Assembly: GCA_946885645.1 (NCBI GenBank)
Contig: CAMPGU010000144.1
Span: 1-10,002, forward strand
Reading direction: 5' to 3'
DNA: 10,002 bases
From: an uncultured Haloferula sp.
GTDB lineage: Bacteria; Verrucomicrobiota; Verrucomicrobiae; Verrucomicrobiales; Akkermansiaceae
A program made the position numbers and the translations under genes. Positions 1-6,772 of this stretch are shown here, piece by piece. Each line of letters opens with the position of its first letter. Position 1 is the first letter of the stretch. The notes under the pieces were generated by a model. It was not told where the DNA came from and ran no database searches. It worked only from the letters and a program-made list of their open reading frames with translations.

Positions 1-35
1 GAAAAGAAGGGCCGAGCCCGTGAGGGATCGGCCCT
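1..35 (-). terminator. Rho-independent terminator downstream of leuB
   Basis: A perfect 8-bp inverted repeat, AGGGCCGA (8-15) and TCGGCCCT (28-35), can extend inward with a CCC/GGG pairing (17-19 with 24-26) past one G.A mismatch, leaving a GTGA loop. Read on the minus strand, the hairpin is followed at once by TTCTTTTC (8 to 1), a short interrupted U tract. It begins 18 bases past the leuB stop codon, which fits the end of the leftward gene run. On the plus strand nothing T-rich follows the stem, so it looks unidirectional. Confidence 0.8.
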
Positions 36-53
36 GTCCTCGCAAAAGATGCC

Positions 54-2470
<2,417 letters not shown>

Positions 2471-2505
2471 GCCGCCACGAAGATCGCCCTCCCGCAAGCC
2501 CGGGC

Positions 2506-3900
2506 TTAGCTCCCGGATTCGGACGGTTCCCACTCCTCGTAGCCGCCCTCTTGTTCGTCCGGTTCCTCCTTCAGCTTCCGCTCCCAGATGTAGCGGCGGA
2601 AGAGCACCTTCACTGCCGCCGTAAGCGGCACTGCCAGCAAGGCGCCCACGAATCCGCCCAGGATCAGCGACCAGAAGAGCATCGAGAAAATGACCGTCAT
2701 CGGGTGCAGGCCCACGGAATCGCCCACGATTTTCGGCGCGGTCAGCAGCGAATTGATCTGTTGGACGATGATGAAAATGGCAACCACGCCGCCTACATAG
2801 GCTCCGGGATTCGTGCCCAGGATGTGCTGGTTCTCAGGGACGCTGAAGTGAAACCAAGCGAGCACGCAGGCTGGGATCAGCGTGATGATATTGCCGATGT
2901 AGGGGATGATCCCCAGCACCGCCATCAGGATCCCGACGAGCAAGCCGAGCGGGAGTTGGAAGGCCGTCAGCGCGATACCCACCAGCATCCCGTCGATGAA
3001 GGCCACGAGCACCTGGCCGCGGAAGAAGGAGATCAGGTAGCGGTTGATCTCCGTGAGAGTTTCCACCAGCTCCGTCTTGAAGCGGGAGGCCTTGAGCGGC
3101 ACATAGTCATGCCAGTGCTCCTTGATCGCCGCGCTCTCGTTGAGAATGTAATAGAGGTAGATCGGAACCATCACGAAGCCCAGGGCCAGGCCGAGGAAGC
3201 CGAGCACCTTGCCGGCGCCGCTGGTGATCCAGCGTCCGATCTCGTCCACATAGCCCTTTGCCTGCGCCCACAGTTCGGTGTTCCGCAGGACGATCGGCGG
3301 ATTCACCGGCCTCTGCTCCACGTACGCTGCATCCAGTTCCGCTCCGATTCCCGCCTTCGGCGGCGCGATTTCCTCCGGAAGAACCTCGGCGGCGGGAGGG
3401 GCGAGCAAGGGATCGATAAAAGGTTTCGACCACTCGTTCTTGTTCCGGGTGTCGATCAGGATATCCACGATCACTTCATCGAGCGGCTTTTTCGCGGCCG
3501 CCGGATTTTCCGCGATTGCCTCCTGTTCGGCGGGCGTCTGTACCTGCGCGCTAGCCGCCATCGCCCTCCGCTGCTCCTGGAATTCGTGGATCTGCCCGCC
3601 GACGAGCGGGATCATGATCGCCACCAGCCCCGCCACCAGCAGGGTGAAGGTGGCGAATACCGAGACCACCGACCACCGCCGCGAAAAGCCGCGCTTTTGG
3701 AAGAGCCTCACCACCGGGTCCAGCAGATAGGCCGTGATGGCTGCCACTGCCAAGGGCACGAGCACCGGCTGCAGGAATCCGAAGATCTTCCCGATCAGCC
3801 AGATCAGGCCGACGATCAGGGCACCAAGGACCAGGATCGAGACTCCCGTGGCCGCATTCCATAGGGTGCGGATCTGGAATCGGGTGGGATAGCGCGCCAT
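2506..3900 (-). CDS. AI-2E family (PerM/TqsA/YdiK-type) multi-pass membrane protein
   Basis: Inner-membrane protein of 464 residues. The family includes TqsA (autoinducer-2 export), PerM/YdiK and some Na+/H+ antiporters, so the substrate cannot be read from sequence. Hydrophobic segments lie near residues 18-40, 44-61, 78-100, 230-252, 294-315, 317-347, 365-387 and 404-432. Family signatures are FLQPVLVPLAVAAITAYLLDPVV near the N-terminus, FFRGQVLVAFIDG (292-304), GIIPYIGNIITLIP (330-343), KIVGDSVGLHPM (390-401) and GALLAVPLTAAVKVL (419-433). The loop between the third and fourth segments (about 101-229) is long, rich in Ala, Pro and Glu, and looks partly disordered. The C-terminal 25 residues are strongly acidic. 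Together these make it longer than the roughly 350-residue E. coli members. The ATG at 3900 gives the usual short cytoplasmic N-terminus; no strong ribosome site is visible. Confidence 0.9.
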   Translation of the reverse strand: MARYPTRFQIRTLWNAATGVSILVLGALIVGLIWLIGKIFGFLQPVLVPLAVAAITAYLLDPVVRLFQKRGFSRRWSVVSVFATFTLLVAGLVAIMIPLVGGQIHEFQEQRRAMAASAQVQTPAEQEAIAENPAAAKKPLDEVIVDILIDTRNKNEWSKPFIDPLLAPPAAEVLPEEIAPPKAGIGAELDAAYVEQRPVNPPIVLRNTELWAQAKGYVDEIGRWITSGAGKVLGFLGLALGFVMVPIYLYYILNESAAIKEHWHDYVPLKASRFKTELVETLTEINRYLISFFRGQVLVAFIDGMLVGIALTAFQLPLGLLVGILMAVLGIIPYIGNIITLIPACVLAWFHFSVPENQHILGTNPGAYVGGVVAIFIIVQQINSLLTAPKIVGDSVGLHPMTVIFSMLFWSLILGGFVGALLAVPLTAAVKVLFRRYIWERKLKEEPDEQEGGYEEWEPSESGS

Positions 3901-3923
3901 CGGCCGGATGCTCTAGCAGAACT

Positions 3924-3954
3924 TCCGGCGGATAGGGATGGGAAAATCCGGCGG
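3924..3954. repeat. Pair of TCCGGCGG direct repeats before the AI-2E gene
   Basis: TCCGGCGG occurs at 3924-3931 and again at 3947-3954, 23 bases apart, in the 82-base gap upstream of the AI-2E gene. Two copies on nearly the same helix face could be an operator, but the motif is short and GC-rich, so chance is a serious alternative. Confidence 0.25.
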
Positions 3955-3982
3955 GGGTTGGAACCGCGCGCCGCTACTTCCA

Positions 3983-4579
3983 TTATTGAAGCGTCGCCAC
4001 CGTCTTCATCAGGGCGGCCGGGACTTCCTTCGCCTCGGCGGGCAGCTTGTCGCGGCCGGTTTCCCGCCCCCCGGCATCGAAGGCCGTGACGGTATCCGTG
4101 GTGAAATCGACGATTACCTTCGGCCCGGCGGCGGCGCTTGCGGCATCCGCGCGAGGACCGGTGACAAGCGCGGAGGCTTCAAAGATCGCGGAGTTTTCGA
4201 TGGCGGCGCGGATCGCGGCATCCTCGCCCACCAGGTAAATCCGTACCTGTTCCGCCGGGAGCGCAGGCCCTCCTCCTCCGCGGAAAGTCTCCCGTGCTTC
4301 CTCCGGTCCGGAAACGAACATCGGCAGGGCGACGCCAAGCACGACGACGGCCGCGGCCACGGCCCCGAAGCCGGGTGTAGCCAAAAGGGACCGTACCCGC
4401 GCCCTCCACGGACGGGGAATTTCCTCCTGCCATGGCGTCGTTCGACGGACGAACCGGGCAGCCAGCTCCGCCGCCAGATCCGGAGGTATCGCCGGAGCTT
4501 TTTCCAAAGGGTGGCCGGGCAGGCTGCGCGTCAGAACATCGCGTGCCGGGAGGAGGCGTTCTGGAAGTTCGAGGTGCAT
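3983..4579 (-). CDS. Single-pass membrane protein downstream of sigma factor; candidate anti-sigma-like protein
   Basis: I do not recognise the family. The predicted 198 residues comprise a hydrophilic N-terminal part (1-60), one hydrophobic segment (about 69-90, GFGAVAAAVVVLGVALPMF), and a C-terminal domain (about 105-198) rich in Ala, Asp and Val with short beta-like stretches (QVRIYLVG, KVIVDF). Basic residues just before the segment (RPWRARVRSLL) predict N-in/C-out topology. It starts 40 bases after the sigma factor stop on the same strand, the position and topology typical of an anti-sigma factor. However, there is no HxxxCxxC zinc-binding motif and no recognisable FecR domain, so that role is inference from context. 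I chose the ATG at 4579 because it lies outside the sigma gene and is preceded by TTGGAG; longer frames reach into the sigma gene. It is separated by 82 bases from the AI-2E gene. Confidence 0.75.
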   Translation of the reverse strand: MHLELPERLLPARDVLTRSLPGHPLEKAPAIPPDLAAELAARFVRRTTPWQEEIPRPWRARVRSLLATPGFGAVAAAVVVLGVALPMFVSGPEEARETFRGGGGPALPAEQVRIYLVGEDAAIRAAIENSAIFEASALVTGPRADAASAAAGPKVIVDFTTDTVTAFDAGGRETGRDKLPAEAKEVPAALMKTVATLQ

Positions 4580-4590
4580 GGCTGTTGCGG

Positions 4591-4596
4591 CTCCAA
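4591..4596 (-). promoter_or_regulatory. Candidate ribosome binding site of the membrane protein gene
   Basis: TTGGAG on the minus strand, 11 bases before the ATG at 4579. It is a slightly long spacing, but it is one of the better Shine-Dalgarno matches in the window. It supports 4579 over longer in-frame starts inside the sigma factor gene. Confidence 0.4.
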
Positions 4597-4619
4597 TCGC
4601 AGGGACGGAGATCAAATTT

Positions 4620-5543
4620 TCAAAATAATAGGTTTTCCCTGATTTTCTCCAGCGCTTCTTCGACCATTGCCGAAATCGCGCGCCGGCGGGTGGAGGCGGA
4701 GGCACCGGCGCGGAGGCCGAGCTGCGTGCAAAAGGCGGCGTCCTCCACCAGATCCTGGATCGTGGCGGTTTGCGCCACGTAGAGGTGGTAAATGAGCTGC
4801 CATTCCCGGGGGCTCAGGGCTTCCCGGCATTCCGCATAGATGCGCTCGAAGCTGATGTCCTCCCTGGAGGAGGGTTCCTCGAATTGCCGGGGTCGGTCCG
4901 GATCGCCGGTCAAGGCATCGAAACTTTCGCCGGAATTCGGCTGGTTTTTCAAGGCGCTGCGGCGGCGGAACCAATCAATCGCCCGGAATTGCACGATCCG
5001 CGAGTGCAAGGGAATCAACTCCTCGAAGACGCGTGGCTCTTGGATCGGCGCGATCCGGCTTTCCGCGCGCTCGCGGATCAGTTCCACCAGCGTGTCGTTG
5101 AAAACATCCTCCGCATCGTGACCGTGGATGCCCTTGCGGCTGAGGGTGGCCAGCGCCAGCGGTCGCAGTACTTGCGGCAGGCGGTTCCATTCCGGGTCGC
5201 TGAAGCCCCGCTGGGGGTGCGCGTGTTGCAGCCGGTCGAGATCCAGGTTCTGGGGATAGCGCCGGTCCGAGGGATCGTGGTGGAGCTGGGGATCGGCCAC
5301 CTTCCGGCGTTGCCCGGCCACCAGATCGCGCGTGGCTTCCGCGGTCTCCTGAATCACCCGGGCCGCGAATTCCGCCTCGGGCGGGGGGCCATCGTAATCG
5401 AGGCAAATGTTCCTCAGAACCCGCTCCGCAATCTCAGCGGCCTGATCCTCGGGTACCAGCACACCTTCCACCGGCCGGCGGGCGCGGTGCCAGCAGGCTT
5501 CCCAACACTTTTCCAAGTGTCTCTGGGGGTGCTCGGGGGACAT
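4620..5543 (-). CDS. RNA polymerase sigma factor, ECF-like sigma-70 family, with long N-terminal extension
   Basis: Predicted 307 residues, well above the usual 170-210 of ECF sigma factors. Residues about 121-200 match sigma region 2: LRPLALATLSRKG, then HDAEDVFNDTLVELI (142-156, the core-binding helix), then RAIDWFRRRSA (187-197, the -10 recognition helix). Residues about 235-303 match region 4: an ALSPREWQLIYHLYV helix, a helix-turn-helix containing ASASTRRRAISAM, and ALEKIRENL at the end. As expected for the ECF class, region 3 is absent. Residues 1-115 are an extra domain whose segment 30-81 resembles a degenerate second region 2 (PEDQAAEIAERVL ... LVAGQRRK). It should direct core RNA polymerase to a small set of promoters, possibly its own and the divergent secreted-protein promoter. 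The ATG at 5543 lacks a Shine-Dalgarno sequence. The next gene downstream encodes a single-pass membrane protein. Confidence 0.85.
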   Translation of the reverse strand: MSPEHPQRHLEKCWEACWHRARRPVEGVLVPEDQAAEIAERVLRNICLDYDGPPPEAEFAARVIQETAEATRDLVAGQRRKVADPQLHHDPSDRRYPQNLDLDRLQHAHPQRGFSDPEWNRLPQVLRPLALATLSRKGIHGHDAEDVFNDTLVELIRERAESRIAPIQEPRVFEELIPLHSRIVQFRAIDWFRRRSALKNQPNSGESFDALTGDPDRPRQFEEPSSREDISFERIYAECREALSPREWQLIYHLYVAQTATIQDLVEDAAFCTQLGLRAGASASTRRRAISAMVEEALEKIRENLLF

Positions 5544-5654
5544 CAGGTAAACCGGAAGTTAGAAAATACTAAAAAAGAACGCTTTGCAAGCCTTCAGCCT
5601 AACCGTAATTTCAAAATCACCGAGCGGTCGCCAACTCCCACCGAACGCGCCGAT
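5544..5654. promoter_or_regulatory. AT-rich divergent promoter region between sigma factor and secreted-protein genes
   Basis: This 111-base gap separates two genes read in opposite directions, so promoters for both should lie here. Its segment from about 5560 to 5620 is clearly AT-richer than the surrounding coding DNA (AGAAAATACTAAAAAAG and TAATTTCAAAATC). No Shine-Dalgarno sequence is visible before either start codon. Confidence 0.65.
5584..5611 (+). promoter_or_regulatory. Candidate sigma-70-type promoter of the secreted-protein gene
   Basis: TTGCAA (5584-5589) as -35 and TAATTT (5606-5611) as -10, with a 16-base spacer, in the AT-rich part of the divergent region. Transcription would start about 35-40 bases before the ATG at 5655. 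The -35 hexamer is its own reverse complement. On the minus strand it pairs with TATTTT (5568 to 5563) at a poorer 15-base spacing, so both promoters might share it. Confidence 0.35.
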
Positions 5655-6770
5655 ATGAGAACCAGCTTGTTCCCCCTCGCCGGGCTAGTACCGGCACTCC
5701 TTGCCGCACCCGTGCATGGCCAAGCCCCCGGCGTCCCCGTGCTGGCGACTCCCGGTACCGCCACTTGGGCGAGCGAGACCATTTCCACCGGCACGCGCAC
5801 CGTTTTCAAGATCACTGGAAACTCGATTTTCGACTGGAACGGCTTCGACCTTCAGGACGGCAGCGAGCTGGTCTTCGATTTCATCGGCGGCGATAGCGTG
5901 GTGAACATGCTCAACGGCACGGGGGTCCACATCCTTGCCGGAACGGTCACGTCCAACGGAAACGTCGGCTTCTTCTCTCCCGACGCGGACCTTTTGGTCA
6001 CGGGAAGCGTGACCGCGAATTCCGTGACGATGGCCGCGCTCGATGTCGATACCGCCGCCTTTTCGGGCACAGGGACCTTCAGCATGTCCGGAGCCGCCGA
6101 TTCCTTCAACGGACTGACCGTTACCGGGCAGATCCGCGCTACGGGAGGGGATGTCGTCCTTGCCGGCAAGGCCGTGGAGATCGGCTTCGAATCGAAATTG
6201 CAGGCGAAGGGCGCGGCTCTCATCGCAGGCGGCACCGAAATTTCGGTCGCGAGATCGGGATCGGGCCAGCGGCTGAAGCAGGGCAGCGCCTCCGGGTTCG
6301 TCCTGCATATGGGCGATACCCGTGCCAGCCGCATCGAAGTCGCCGCGGGCGAGCAAATCACCAATCAGGGACGGCTGGATGTCGGCCGGGGAGGCCAGCG
6401 CATCTTTCTCGAAGTGGGTAAGAACGGGAAGATCGCGCGCGAGAGCAGCGGGATCATCGTGGGCAATCTTTCCGTGAACGGGAAAGTAGTGACGAAGGGC
6501 TCGTCCCTGAAGCCGAACGAAGGCGATGCCGCTTCCGTCATCAGCACCTCTTCCCTGAAGATGCCCGCGCTCAAGCGTCCCGACGGCTCCGTCGCCGCGA
6601 AGTCCCGCACGGTTGTGAACCATGCGCCCATTTCCGCGAGCGCCGATGGCGGCCGCGATCGCAAGCAACCGCCGCAGCAAGTGGCCGGCAATGGCCGGGG
6701 CGGCAAACCGATGCTCCAGCGCGCTTCCTTCTTCGGGATGCGCGGCGGGGATTCCACCGTGAAGCGCTGA
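5655..6770 (+). CDS. Small secreted protein with filamentous-haemagglutinin N-terminal (TPS-like) domain
   Basis: Predicted 371 residues. Residues 1-23 look like a signal peptide (MRT, hydrophobic SLFPLAGLVPALLAAP, cut near VHG/QA). Residues about 35-130 resemble the N-terminal export domain of filamentous haemagglutinins: SVVNMLNGTGVHILAGTVTSNG, then VGFFSPDADLLVTGSVTANS, then MAALDVDTAAFSG. This parallels the family pattern 'N-rv-G..S.I.G.l.ANG.vfliNPnGi.fg...vn...l.AstL.i'. Residues 130-290 continue as beta-helix-like strands with many G, T, S and V. Residues 290-371 are basic and of low complexity (Lys, Arg, Gly, Gln) and probably disordered. In known systems this domain is exported by an outer-membrane TpsB (FhaC/ShlB) partner; none is in the window. 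The ATG at 5655 was chosen because the signal peptide starts there; no ribosome site is visible. The stop lies 2 bases from the stop of the convergent CHAT gene. Confidence 0.8.
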   Translation: MRTSLFPLAGLVPALLAAPVHGQAPGVPVLATPGTATWASETISTGTRTVFKITGNSIFDWNGFDLQDGSELVFDFIGGDSVVNMLNGTGVHILAGTVTSNGNVGFFSPDADLLVTGSVTANSVTMAALDVDTAAFSGTGTFSMSGAADSFNGLTVTGQIRATGGDVVLAGKAVEIGFESKLQAKGAALIAGGTEISVARSGSGQRLKQGSASGFVLHMGDTRASRIEVAAGEQITNQGRLDVGRGGQRIFLEVGKNGKIARESSGIIVGNLSVNGKVVTKGSSLKPNEGDAASVISTSSLKMPALKRPDGSVAAKSRTVVNHAPISASADGGRDRKQPPQQVAGNGRGGKPMLQRASFFGMRGGDSTVKR

Positions 6771-6772
6771 GA

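Noticed and set aside
4770..5654. Long plus-strand open frame running antisense across the sigma factor and joining in frame with the secreted-protein gene.
   Set aside because: It is a GC-rich shadow of the sigma gene: no family similarity, and a signal peptide begins in the middle of the joined frame at 5655, marking the true start there.
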